Origin: an uncultured Caulobacterales bacterium
GTDB taxonomy: Bacteria; Pseudomonadota; Alphaproteobacteria; Caulobacterales; Caulobacteraceae
DNA length: 48,441 nucleotides
Assembly (NCBI GenBank): GCA_903874895.1
Contig: CAIQUG010000028.1
Location: forward strand, 1 to 48,441
Reading direction: 5' to 3'
In this document: positions 27,566 through 35,162 of the stretch, in pieces
How the letters are laid out: each line of letters begins with the position of its first letter
How positions within the stretch are numbered: the first letter of the stretch is position 1
Program-made: the position numbers and the translations under genes
The notes under the pieces: model-generated
What the model saw: the letters and a program-made list of their open reading frames with translations, nothing else
Told to the model about the DNA's origin: nothing
The model's database searches: none

Positions 27566-28210
27566 ATGCTCAGTCGTCGTCAGTCGCTCGGTCTCGCTGC
27601 CTCTCTGGCCCTCGGCTCCGCCATGCTGTCGGTCGGGCCCGCTGATGCGCGCGCTCTGAAGCTGACGCCGCAGCAGTCCGGCAGGCTTCAGGCGGCCAAT
27701 GCCTATCTGACCGACCTCAAGTCCGTGCAGGGACGCTTCAACCAGGTGGACGCCCAGGGGGTCGAGACCTCCGGGACCCTCTGGCTCAAGCGTCCCGGAA
27801 AAGCGCGGTTCCAGTACGACGCGCCTGCAGATCTGCTGGTGGTTTCGGATGGCGCCAATGTGATGGTGAATGACCGGCGACTGAAGACCTTCGACCAGTA
27901 CCCGCTCTGGGCGACGCCGCTGGGGCTTCTGCTGGCCAAGCAGGTGCGCCTCGACAAGGGCGTGGACGTCACCGCGGTGACCGAGACGGCCGATGGCTTC
28001 ACCATCACGGCCCGGGACGGTCGCAAGCAGACCGAAGGATCGATCTCCCTCCACTTTGCGGCACAGCCCGTGGCCCTGACCGGCTGGATCGTGACCGATG
28101 GTCAGGGGCAGCGGACCGAGATCACCATCGGTGCCCTTCACGGGATCACCGATCCGGACCCGCAGCTTTTCGTCCTGCGTGACCCCAACCCCCGTCGGGG
28201 CAAGAACTGA
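27566..28210 (+). CDS. lolA: Outer-membrane lipoprotein carrier LolA
   Basis: Periplasmic chaperone that carries lipoproteins from LolCDE to the outer membrane. ATG 27566 gives 214 residues with a cleavable signal MLSRRQSLGLAASLALGSAM ending near the alanine-rich SVGPADARA; the SRRQSL start is reminiscent of a twin-arginine signal. The mature part shows the LolA fold sequence YLTDLKSVQGRFNQVDAQG, GTLWLKRPGKARFQYD and LLLAKQVRLDKGVDV, ending in RTEITIGALHG. It follows ftsK by 89 bases, a common pairing (lolA downstream of ftsK). Confidence 0.94.
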   Translation: MLSRRQSLGLAASLALGSAMLSVGPADARALKLTPQQSGRLQAANAYLTDLKSVQGRFNQVDAQGVETSGTLWLKRPGKARFQYDAPADLLVVSDGANVMVNDRRLKTFDQYPLWATPLGLLLAKQVRLDKGVDVTAVTETADGFTITARDGRKQTEGSISLHFAAQPVALTGWIVTDGQGQRTEITIGALHGITDPDPQLFVLRDPNPRRGKN

Positions 28211-28315
28211 CAGGACTGGGGCCGACGCCCTTCCGGGACCGTGCTCAATTTACAACAACGAAGAAAATTACGATTCGACGTTGACTTAACCGGTTGAGCG
28301 TGGCAATTTGAACAC

Positions 28316-28445
28316 GCTTCAGAGCGGGGCCCTCAACGGTGTCGCCTGATCGTCCCGCCGGACACCATCCCCTCCCGGCGCGACACAACTATGATCCCTA
28401 TGCCCGGCCGCGAGTCCCCCCCTCTCGCGGCCGGGTTACTTTTTG
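28316..28445 (+). ncRNA. Candidate small RNA
   Basis: Proposed from a promoter-like AT-rich segment just upstream and a 12-bp GC-rich terminator hairpin with T-rich tail at its end, in a gap without coding potential. I do not recognise it as 6S, SRP, tmRNA or a known riboswitch. The alternative is that the hairpin simply terminates lolA or attenuates nfuA. The promoter -10 is weak, so the start is uncertain. Confidence 0.3.
28403..28445 (+). terminator. Rho-independent terminator
   Basis: CCCGGCCGCGAG (28403-28414) pairs perfectly with CTCGCGGCCGGG (28424-28435) around a 9-base pyrimidine loop, followed by TTACTTTTT. This is one of the strongest hairpins in the window and works only on the plus strand. 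Confidence 0.85.
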
Positions 28446-28564
28446 GGGATGCGATGCCGGCCGCCGAGGCATCGATCCGCTTCGTCCGCCTTGCGTCGCG
28501 ACGTCGTCCGCGCCATGTCTGTGCTGCCCGTCCTTGTAGGACGACCCGTTCCGCAGGCCCCCGA

Positions 28565-29143
28565 ATGTTCATCCAGACCGAGCACACCCCAAATCCAGAG
28601 ACCCTGAAGTTTCTTCCCGGCGAGCCGGTCTCCCCCGAGGGTCCCCGTGAGTTTCGCAAGGGTGACGCGGATCCGGGCTCGGCCCTCGTGCGCGCACTGT
28701 TCGAGATCGAAGGCGTCGTCCGCGTCTATTTCGGATCCGACTTCCTGACCATCACCAAGGACGGCCCGGATCACGACTGGAAGCACTTGAAGGCGCCGAT
28801 CCTGGCCGCGGTGATGGACCACTACACGGCCGCCGAGCCCCTGTTCGCGGACAGTCTCCAGGCTGCCTCCGGTCAGCATGACGACACCGCCTACGAAGGC
28901 GATTCCGCGCAGGTGGTCGCCGAGATCAAGGACCTGCTGGACACCCGGATCCGTCCAGCGGTCGCCCAGGACGGCGGCGATATCCTCTTCGACCGGTTCG
29001 ACGCGGAAAACGGCGTGGTCTGGCTGCACATGCGCGGGGCCTGCGCCGGGTGCCCGTCCTCGTCCGCCACGCTGAAATCCGGTGTCGAGAACATGCTCAA
29101 GCACTATGTCCCGGAAGTGAACCGGGTCGAGCAGACCCTCTAG
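28565..29143 (+). CDS. nfuA: NfuA/NifU-type iron-sulfur carrier
   Basis: Iron-sulfur cluster scaffold or carrier delivering clusters to target proteins. ATG 28565 starts MFIQTEHTPNPETLKFLPGE, the Nfu N-terminal domain of alphaproteobacterial and mitochondrial NFU1-type proteins; the frame is open upstream but lacks family similarity. The C-terminal NifU domain contains AVAQDGGDILFDRFD and the cluster-binding CAGCPSSSATLKSGVE (C-x2-C at about 158-161). 192 residues, near the usual size. It follows a strong terminator, so it has its own promoter, and starts a run with the nitroreductase, tsaB and rimI genes. Confidence 0.94.
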   Translation: MFIQTEHTPNPETLKFLPGEPVSPEGPREFRKGDADPGSALVRALFEIEGVVRVYFGSDFLTITKDGPDHDWKHLKAPILAAVMDHYTAAEPLFADSLQAASGQHDDTAYEGDSAQVVAEIKDLLDTRIRPAVAQDGGDILFDRFDAENGVVWLHMRGACAGCPSSSATLKSGVENMLKHYVPEVNRVEQTL

Positions 29144-29173
29144 CCCCCTGCGACCCCACCGGATTCCCAGCCC

Positions 29174-29761
29174 ATGACGTCTCCCCTTTCCCAGGCCGCC
29201 CTCGAACAACTCTTCACCCAGGCGCGGTCGCGCAATGCATGGCGCAAGGAAACCCTGCCGGACAGCACCTGGCGGGACCTCTATGACGTGCTCAAGTTCG
29301 GCCCGACCTCCGCCAACCTGTCCCCGGCGCGGTTCGTCTTCGTCACGACGCCGGAGGGCAAGGCGCGTCTGGCGCCGCATCTCTCCGAGTCCAACCGGGC
29401 CAAGAGCCTCGATGCCCCGGCCATTGTCATCATTGCCCACGACCTTGCCTTTGCCGACAAGGCCGCCGAACTGTTCCCGATCAATCCGGGGGTGGCCGCC
29501 TGGTTTGCCGCGCCGGCAGTGGCCGAGGTCACGGCCCTGCGCAACGGATCGCTGCAGGGAGCCTATCTGATCCTGGCGGCGCGGGCGCTGGGGCTCGACG
29601 CCGGTCCCATGTCCGGCTTCGACAATGCCGGGGTCGACCAGGCCTTCTTCGCCGGAACCACCTGGAAGTCCAACTTCATCTGCAGCCTCGGCCACGGGAT
29701 CGACGACTCCTTCCCGCGCCTGCCCCGCCTGGCATTCGAGTCGGCGTGCCAGATCGTCTGA
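29174..29761 (+). CDS. Nitroreductase family protein, RutE/HadB-like (malonic semialdehyde reductase type)
   Basis: A 195-residue FMN-dependent nitroreductase-fold protein. The compact length and motifs WRDLYDVLKFGPTSANLSPARF, ALRNGSLQGAYLILAARALG and GLDAGPMSGFDNAGVD match the RutE/HadB/YdfG-associated branch, whose RutE member acts on malonic semialdehyde in pyrimidine breakdown. No other rut genes are nearby, so the pathway role is unproven and a general quinone or nitro reductase is possible. tsaB starts within its last codons. Confidence 0.88.
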   Translation: MTSPLSQAALEQLFTQARSRNAWRKETLPDSTWRDLYDVLKFGPTSANLSPARFVFVTTPEGKARLAPHLSESNRAKSLDAPAIVIIAHDLAFADKAAELFPINPGVAAWFAAPAVAEVTALRNGSLQGAYLILAARALGLDAGPMSGFDNAGVDQAFFAGTTWKSNFICSLGHGIDDSFPRLPRLAFESACQIV

Positions 29762-30453
29762 CCCGGACGGCGGACCGTCCCGCCGGGGGGGATGCGATCC
29801 TGTCCCTCGACCTCTGCCTTGGTGCCTGTGTGGTCGCCCTCGAGCTTGACGGACGGGGGCTTGTGGCCCTGCGGGAACAGCCCATGGATCGCGGGCACCA
29901 GGAACGCATCGCCCCGCTGGTCCAGGAGGTCTTCGCCGAGGCCGGGATCAGCCTTCAACGCCTTCGCCGGATCGGCGTGACCACCGGCCCGGGGTCGTTC
30001 ACCGGTCTTCGGGTGGGTCTCGCCTTTGCCCGGACGCTGGCCATGACCCTCGGCTGCGAGTGTGTCGGGCTGTCGAGCCTCGACGCCCTTGCGGCCACGG
30101 CCCCGTCGCGCGGCACCACCCTGTCGGCCATACCGTCCCGCCAGGACCTGATGTTCGTGGCCTTCCATGTGGACGGTGCGCCGGTGATGGCCCCGGACCA
30201 GCTGGGTCTGACGGAGATCGCAGCCCGGCTCGCCGAGATCTGGACCGGGGGGCACCTGACCCTGGTCGGGCCCGGTGCCCGCGCGCTGGCCCATCTCGCC
30301 CCGGCGGCAACCGTGCGCGATATCAGCTTTCCCTCCGCCGAGGCCCTCGCCCGGCAGGTGGCCGCCGCGCCGACCGGCGGACCGCCGCCCAGGGCCCTTT
30401 ACCTGAGGGCTCCCGACGCCCGGACCCTCGCGGAGCGGGGTGCCGGTGCCTGA
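29746..30453 (+). CDS. tsaB: tRNA threonylcarbamoyladenosine synthesis protein TsaB
   Basis: Partner of TsaD in making t6A37 on ANN-decoding tRNAs; an ASKHA-fold pseudo-protease also called YeaZ. 235 residues from GTG 29746, which overlaps the preceding gene by 16 bases; no later ATG/GTG start keeps the LSLDLCLGACVVALEL strand. Motifs: HQERIAPLVQEVFAEAGI and the family signature GVTTGPGSFTGLRVGLAFAR. rimI follows with a 14-base overlap, the frequent tsaB-rimI pairing. Confidence 0.93.
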   Translation: MPDRLTRTADRPAGGDAILSLDLCLGACVVALELDGRGLVALREQPMDRGHQERIAPLVQEVFAEAGISLQRLRRIGVTTGPGSFTGLRVGLAFARTLAMTLGCECVGLSSLDALAATAPSRGTTLSAIPSRQDLMFVAFHVDGAPVMAPDQLGLTEIAARLAEIWTGGHLTLVGPGARALAHLAPAATVRDISFPSAEALARQVAAAPTGGPPPRALYLRAPDARTLAERGAGA

Positions 30454-30925
30454 GGCGAGTGACCCGGCTGCGCGCCTGGCCGAGGCCTCGCTGACCGATG
30501 CCGAAGCGCTGAGCCGACTGCACGCGCAGGCCTTCGACCGGGTCTGGAGCCCGGCGGACTTCGTCGGTTTCCTGGAGACCGGGGCCGTTGCCTATCTGGC
30601 CCGCATCGAGGGCACCGCCGTGGCCATGGGACTGTTTCGCGCCGTCGTCGACGAGGCGGAGGTGTTGACCCTTGCCACCGGTCCCGCCCTTCGCGGTCGC
30701 GGCCTGGCCCGCGCGGTGCTCGACCTCGCAATGGACAATCTCGCCGCCCGGGGTGTTCGGAGGATGACGCTGGAGGTGGCCGCCGACAACGCCCCGGCGC
30801 GGGCGCTCTACGCCCGATCGGGGTTTCACGAGATCGGCCGTCGTCGGGCCTATTATCCCCGACCCGAAGGCGCGGTGGACGCCCATGTGCTCGCCCGGAC
30901 CCTTGAGGCGCGCAATGGTGCATGA
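30440..30925 (+). CDS. rimI: GNAT acetyltransferase, RimI-like
   Basis: A 161-residue GCN5-related N-acetyltransferase, probably ribosomal protein S18 N-alpha-acetyltransferase by its place after tsaB. The acetyl-CoA motif is LATGPALRGRGLARAVLDLA (R-x-x-G-x-G/A type), with EVAADNAPARALYARSGFHE following, both typical of RimI. GTG 30440 and GTG 30446 are both possible starts; GGAG at 30432-30435 fits the second better by spacing. The substrate is inferred from the family only. Confidence 0.88.
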   Translation: MPVPEASDPAARLAEASLTDAEALSRLHAQAFDRVWSPADFVGFLETGAVAYLARIEGTAVAMGLFRAVVDEAEVLTLATGPALRGRGLARAVLDLAMDNLAARGVRRMTLEVAADNAPARALYARSGFHEIGRRRAYYPRPEGAVDAHVLARTLEARNGA

Positions 30926-30941
30926 CCTTTCGCCACGACGC

Positions 30942-30970
30942 TTAACAGGGCGCTGCATTGCGCCTATGTT
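30942..30970 (+). promoter_or_regulatory. Candidate promoter of the fur-miaB-phoH unit
   Basis: TTAACA (30942-30947) and TATGTT (30965-30970) are separated by exactly 17 bases and match the -35 and -10 consensus at 5 and 4 of 6 positions. The spacer contains the inverted repeat GGCGC-TGCATT-GCGCC (30949-30964), a possible operator. The fur GTG is 33 bases downstream. Confidence 0.5.
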
Positions 30971-31002
30971 CCGCCCCTGAACCCGCAGCAACCGGCCGAC
31001 CC

Positions 31003-31419
31003 GTGGATCGCATCGAGAAACTCTGCCTCGAGAAGGGCATGCGCATGACCGATCAGCGCAAGGTGATCGCCCGCGTCCTGTCGCAGGCTCAGGACCATCC
31101 GGATGTGGAAGAGCTCTACCGCCGGTCCTCCGCCGTGGACCCGAACATCTCCATCGCCACCGTCTATCGCACGGTCCGCCTCTTCGAGGAGGCTGGAATC
31201 ATCGCCCGCCACGACTTCCGCGACGGGCGGTCGCGGTATGAGCAGGCGGGGGAGGAGCACCACGACCACCTGATCGACATGAAGTCCGGACAGGTGATCG
31301 AATTCATCGACGAAGAGATCGAGCGGCTGCAGCATATGATTGCCGCGCGGCTCGGATTCCGGCTGATCGATCACCGGCTGGAGCTCTATGCCGTGCCCCT
31401 CGAGCCAGGCGAGACCTGA
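31003..31419 (+). CDS. Fur-family transcriptional regulator (Fur/Mur type)
   Basis: Metal-responsive repressor, 138 residues from GTG 31003. The winged-helix DNA-binding part is [20 protein letters not shown] with [19 protein letters not shown]; the metal/dimer part has [19 protein letters not shown]. The C-x2-C structural zinc site of gammaproteobacterial Fur is absent: the usual CxxCG position reads DMKSGQ. Lack of those cysteines is usual for alphaproteobacterial Fur/Mur. Being the first gene before miaB is the conserved context; whether it senses iron or manganese is not decided. Confidence 0.9.
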   Translation: MDRIEKLCLEKGMRMTDQRKVIARVLSQAQDHPDVEELYRRSSAVDPNISIATVYRTVRLFEEAGIIARHDFRDGRSRYEQAGEEHHDHLIDMKSGQVIEFIDEEIERLQHMIAARLGFRLIDHRLELYAVPLEPGET

Positions 31420-31426
31420 TCCCGGA

Positions 31427-32815
31427 ATGGACACCCCCCCTTCGACGCCGCGCAAGCGCGTCCACATCAAGACCTATGGCTGTCAGATGAATGTCTATGA
31501 CAGCGAACGCATGGCCGACGCCCTGGCCCCGGAAGGCTATGATCCGACCGACGATGCGGCGACGGCCGATCTGGTGCTGATCAACACCTGCCATATTCGG
31601 GAAAAGGCGTCGGAGAAGCTGTATTCGGACCTGGGCCGCCTGCGGGACATGAAGGCCGAGCGGGAGGACGGTGCCACCGTCACGATCGCCGTGGCCGGCT
31701 GTGTCGCCCAGGCTGAGGGAACGGAGATCATCCGGCGCGCCCCGGTGGTGGACCTGGTGGTCGGGCCCCAGTCGTACCATCGCCTGCCGGAGCTCGTGGC
31801 CCGGTCCCGTTCGACCACGCCCCCCGTGGGGGATGGTCAACTGGCTGCGGATTTCGAGCCGCAGGCCAAGTTCGACCTGCTGCCCAAGCTGCGGCGGTCT
31901 TCCGGTCCCACGGCCTTCCTGACGGTCCAGGAGGGGTGCGACAAGTTCTGCGCCTTCTGCGTCGTGCCCTATACCCGTGGGGCGGAATTCTCCCGTCCGG
32001 CCGCCGATATCATCGCCGAGGCCCGGCGGCTCACCGAAGCCGGCGTGCGCGAGATCACCCTGCTGGGCCAGAACGTCAACGCCTATCACGCGGAGGAAAC
32101 CGCCGGTCCTGTGGCGCTGGCGGACCTCATGCGGCGGCTCGCCGAGATCCCGGGGGTGGCGCGGCTGCGCTACACCACCAGCCACCCCAACGACATGACG
32201 GACGCGCTGATCGCCGCCCACGCGGAGATTCCGGCGGTGATGCCCTATCTTCACCTGCCGGTGCAGTCCGGGTCGGACCGCATCCTGAAGGCCATGAACC
32301 GCCGGCATACCGCGGCGAGCTACGTCCGGCTGGTGGAGCGCCTGCGGGCGGCCAGACCTGATCTGGCCCTGTCCGGAGACTTCATCGTCGGCTTCCCCGG
32401 GGAGACCGAGGCGGATTTCGAGGCGACGCTGGCGCTCGTCCGGCAGGTGACCTATGCCGGGGCCTTCACCTTCAAATATTCCCGGCGACCGGGTACCCCC
32501 GCCGCGGGGGCCGATCAGCAGGTCCCGGAGGCAGTGAAGGCCGAACGCCTGGCCCGGCTCAATGCCCTGCTGGAGGATCAGCGTCAGGCCTTCAACCGCT
32601 CCAAGATCGGGACCGTGATGCCGATTCTGTTTGAACGGCAGGGCCGTCACGCCGGCCAGCTGATTGGTCGCAGTCCCTGGCTCCAGTCTGTCTGGACCGA
32701 GGCACCGGAGACCCTGATGGGGCAGATCGCGGAGGTCGAGATCACCGACGTCGGCCCCAACAGCCTGGTGGGCCGGCGGCTGGGGGCCAGCCCCCGGTCC
32801 GGTGCGGCCGCATGA
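31427..32815 (+). CDS. miaB: tRNA-2-methylthio-N6-dimethylallyladenosine synthase MiaB
   Basis: Radical SAM methylthiotransferase adding the ms2 group to i6A37 of tRNA. ATG 31427 gives 462 residues. The N-terminal MTTase domain has three cluster cysteines ([42 protein letters not shown]), the radical SAM domain has [15 protein letters not shown] (C-x3-C-x2-C, ~170), and the C-terminus ends in a TRAM domain ([19 protein letters not shown]). It follows fur by 7 bases and overlaps phoH by ATGA. Confidence 0.97.
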   Translation: MDTPPSTPRKRVHIKTYGCQMNVYDSERMADALAPEGYDPTDDAATADLVLINTCHIREKASEKLYSDLGRLRDMKAEREDGATVTIAVAGCVAQAEGTEIIRRAPVVDLVVGPQSYHRLPELVARSRSTTPPVGDGQLAADFEPQAKFDLLPKLRRSSGPTAFLTVQEGCDKFCAFCVVPYTRGAEFSRPAADIIAEARRLTEAGVREITLLGQNVNAYHAEETAGPVALADLMRRLAEIPGVARLRYTTSHPNDMTDALIAAHAEIPAVMPYLHLPVQSGSDRILKAMNRRHTAASYVRLVERLRAARPDLALSGDFIVGFPGETEADFEATLALVRQVTYAGAFTFKYSRRPGTPAAGADQQVPEAVKAERLARLNALLEDQRQAFNRSKIGTVMPILFERQGRHAGQLIGRSPWLQSVWTEAPETLMGQIAEVEITDVGPNSLVGRRLGASPRSGAAA

Positions 32816-33771
32816 AGACGGCCGCCGAAGACTTCCTGCCCCTCGCCGATGTCGCCGCCCGCGCCGTGGCCGGCCCCCGCGGCCGGCACGCCGCCCTGAT
32901 CGAGGATGCCTTCCAGGTCATGGTCGAAACGCCGGGGGGCGGTGTGCGATTCACCGGCGACGGTCCCGGACGGGCCCGAGCCCGCCGGACTGTGGAAACT
33001 CTGGCGGAGCGGGCGCTGCAGGGCCTCGAGGTCACGGAGGGGGACGTGCGCACAGCCATCCTCCAGGCCCGGACCGGGGCGGTCCGTGGCGTGCGGCCGG
33101 CCATGCCGGTGGGTCGGCGCGGCGCAGTGGCCCCCAAGACCGAGGCCCAGGCACGGTATCTGGATCTCCTGGCCCACCATGACCTTGTGTTCGGCATCGG
33201 CCCGGCCGGAACAGGAAAGACCTTCCTGGCCGTGGCCCACGGGGTGTCGATGCTCTCCCGGGGCGAGGTCGACCGGTTGGTCATCACCCGTCCCGCCGTG
33301 GAGGCGGGGGAGCGCCTCGGCTTCCTGCCGGGGGATCTGAAGGAGAAGGTCGACCCCTATCTGGCCCCCATCTGGGAGGCCCTTTCGGACCTGATGGGTC
33401 GCGAGGCCCTGGACCGACGCCGGGACCGGGGAGAGGTGGAGGTCGCGCCCATTGCCTTCATGCGCGGCCGGACCCTGGCCCACGCCTATGTCATCGTCGA
33501 CGAGGCCCAGAATGCCACCCGGTTGCAGATGAAGATGATCCTGACCCGCCTCGGCGAGGGCGCCCGGATGGCGGTGACCGGTGACCCCAGCCAGATCGAC
33601 CTGCCCAACCTTCGGGACAGTGGCCTCGCCCACGCCGTCTCCATCCTCGACGGGGTCGAGGGCGTCGCGGTCGCCCGTTTTTCCGCCGCGGACGTGGTTC
33701 GCCATCCGTTGGTGGAGCGGATTGTCCGGGCTTACGACGCCGACGCCGCCCAGACCGGGGGCGGCCGCTGA
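32812..33771 (+). CDS. phoH: PhoH family protein (PhoH-like ATPase)
   Basis: A 319-residue PhoH-like P-loop ATPase, probable RNA helicase or RNA-processing partner of YbeY. Walker A is [17 protein letters not shown] (~131) and Walker B lies in [20 protein letters not shown]; the [20 protein letters not shown] and [11 protein letters not shown]-like segments ([18 protein letters not shown]) are characteristic. It is bound on both sides by overlaps (ATGA with miaB, TGATG with ybeY), the standard miaB-phoH-ybeY-corC-lnt order. Confidence 0.95.
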   Translation: MKTAAEDFLPLADVAARAVAGPRGRHAALIEDAFQVMVETPGGGVRFTGDGPGRARARRTVETLAERALQGLEVTEGDVRTAILQARTGAVRGVRPAMPVGRRGAVAPKTEAQARYLDLLAHHDLVFGIGPAGTGKTFLAVAHGVSMLSRGEVDRLVITRPAVEAGERLGFLPGDLKEKVDPYLAPIWEALSDLMGREALDRRRDRGEVEVAPIAFMRGRTLAHAYVIVDEAQNATRLQMKMILTRLGEGARMAVTGDPSQIDLPNLRDSGLAHAVSILDGVEGVAVARFSAADVVRHPLVERIVRAYDADAAQTGGGR

Positions 33772-34268
33772 TGCCGCGGACGTCTGCGGCGGTCGAGATC
33801 GATGTGGAAATCGAGGATGCGGGCTGGACCGATCGCCTCCCGGATGTGGAAGCGCTGGTGGTCGCCGTGGCGAGGGCCGCCCTTGATCCGGACCAGTCGG
33901 GGGCTGTCACCGTGCTCCTGACGGACAACGCAGCCGTCGCCGAACTCAACCTGCAGTTCCGGGGTCGCGACGGCGCGACCAATGTGCTGAGCTTTCCGGC
34001 CGCGGCCAGCGCCCGCCCGCACCTGGGCGACCTGGCCCTCGCCCTGGGGGTCTGCGAGGCGGAAGCCCGGGCCCAGGGGAAGCCGCTGGCGCACCATCTG
34101 CAACATCTGGTGGCGCATGGGGTGCTTCATCTAGTAGGCTTTGATCATCAGTCCGACGGGGAGGCCGAGATCATGGAGGCGCGGGAACGCCGCATCCTGG
34201 CCAGCCTCGGCATCGCGGACCCCTATGCCGTGCCGGATGATCCGTCACCGGCCCATACGGAGCCCTAG
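33771..34268 (+). CDS. ybeY: Endoribonuclease YbeY
   Basis: Zinc-dependent single-strand RNase for 16S rRNA 3'-end maturation and ribosome quality control. 165 residues; the metal-binding motif H-x3-H-x5-H is seen in LVAHGVLHLVGFDHQSDGEA. The preceding GRDGATNVLSFPA and LGDLALALGVCEAEA segments are conserved in the family. Start ATG shares one base with the phoH stop. Confidence 0.96.
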   Translation: MPRTSAAVEIDVEIEDAGWTDRLPDVEALVVAVARAALDPDQSGAVTVLLTDNAAVAELNLQFRGRDGATNVLSFPAAASARPHLGDLALALGVCEAEARAQGKPLAHHLQHLVAHGVLHLVGFDHQSDGEAEIMEARERRILASLGIADPYAVPDDPSPAHTEP

Positions 34269-34280
34269 GCGACCGACCCC

Positions 34281-35162
34281 ATGGCGACCTCAGACCCCCG
34301 ATCCGGCACCGCCTCCCCTCCGTGGATGCGATGGTTTGGAAACCGCCGGAAGCCGGACCCCTGCCCTCAGCCGACGGCCGCGGAAGAGGAGGCCGTCGAT
34401 CTCATAGATCAGGCGGAGGCGTTCCAGACCCTGCGGATCCGGGATGTGATGACCCCCCGGGCCGATATCGTCGCCCTGGAGATCTCGCTGCCGCTCGACG
34501 AGGTGGTGCGGCGCTTCGCCAGGAGCGAACTGACCCGGATGCCGATCTATCGGGAAACCCTCGATGACCCCGTGGGCGTCGTCCACATCAAGGACATCGT
34601 CCTCTTGCTCGCGCCGCCCGAGGATCCGGCGGCCACGCCGGCCCCGATCCCCTGGAAGGAACCGGTCCTGCATCGCCTGCGCCGGGACGCGCTGTATGTC
34701 CCCGCATCGATGTTGTGCTCCGATCTTCTGCTGCGGATGCGGGTGGCGCGGATCCACATGGGCCTGGTGATCGACGAGTTCGGGGGCGTGGACGGCCTTG
34801 TGACCCTCGAGGACCTGCTGGAGGCGGTTGTCGGGGAAATCGACGACGAGCACGACGACGACGAGACGCCGGATCTTGTGACCCGGCCCGGCGGTGTGAT
34901 CGAGGCGGATGCCCGGGCCTCGCTGGAGGATCTCGAGGCGGCACTGGGGCGCTCCCTCCAGCCCCCGGACGAGGAGGAGGAGATCGACACGGTGGCCGGA
35001 CTGGTGGCCACCCTGGCCGGTCGTGTTCCGCAGCGCGGCGAGGTCATCGTTCATCCCGACGGTTACGAGTTCGAGATCATCGACGCCGATCCCCGCAGGA
35101 TCCGGCGGCTCCGCATCCGCCCGCCCAGCGACAGTCCGGCCCCGGAGGACACGCCGCGATGA
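34281..35162 (+). CDS. corC: CorC/HlyC-type CBS-domain protein
   Basis: A 293-residue hemolysin-family protein without the membrane domain. It has two CBS repeats (RIRDVMTPRADIVALEIS through VGVVHIKDIVLLL; then ALYVPASMLCSDLLLRMR through GLVTLEDLLEAVVGEIDDEH) and a C-terminal CorC_HlyC domain (VAGLVATLAGRVPQRGEVIV). This form is usually linked to magnesium/cobalt efflux or to membrane protection; its role here is not settled by sequence. The stop overlaps lnt by ATGA. Confidence 0.93.
   Translation: MATSDPRSGTASPPWMRWFGNRRKPDPCPQPTAAEEEAVDLIDQAEAFQTLRIRDVMTPRADIVALEISLPLDEVVRRFARSELTRMPIYRETLDDPVGVVHIKDIVLLLAPPEDPAATPAPIPWKEPVLHRLRRDALYVPASMLCSDLLLRMRVARIHMGLVIDEFGGVDGLVTLEDLLEAVVGEIDDEHDDDETPDLVTRPGGVIEADARASLEDLEAALGRSLQPPDEEEEIDTVAGLVATLAGRVPQRGEVIVHPDGYEFEIIDADPRRIRRLRIRPPSDSPAPEDTPR

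Larger units (their letters stand above)
28211..28564. other. Intergenic region with AT-rich segment, candidate small RNA and terminator
   Basis: There is no credible gene in these 354 bases. The segment 28244-28320 is markedly AT-rich for this genome and includes a possible -35 TTGACT (28281-28286) followed after 17 bases by a weak -10 CAATTT (28304-28309). From about 28316 the sequence can form short hairpins (for example GTGTCGC with GCGACAC) and it ends in the strong terminator at 28403-28445. A transcript of about 130 bases is therefore possible. The 119 bases between the terminator and nfuA contain nothing clear. Confidence 0.5.
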
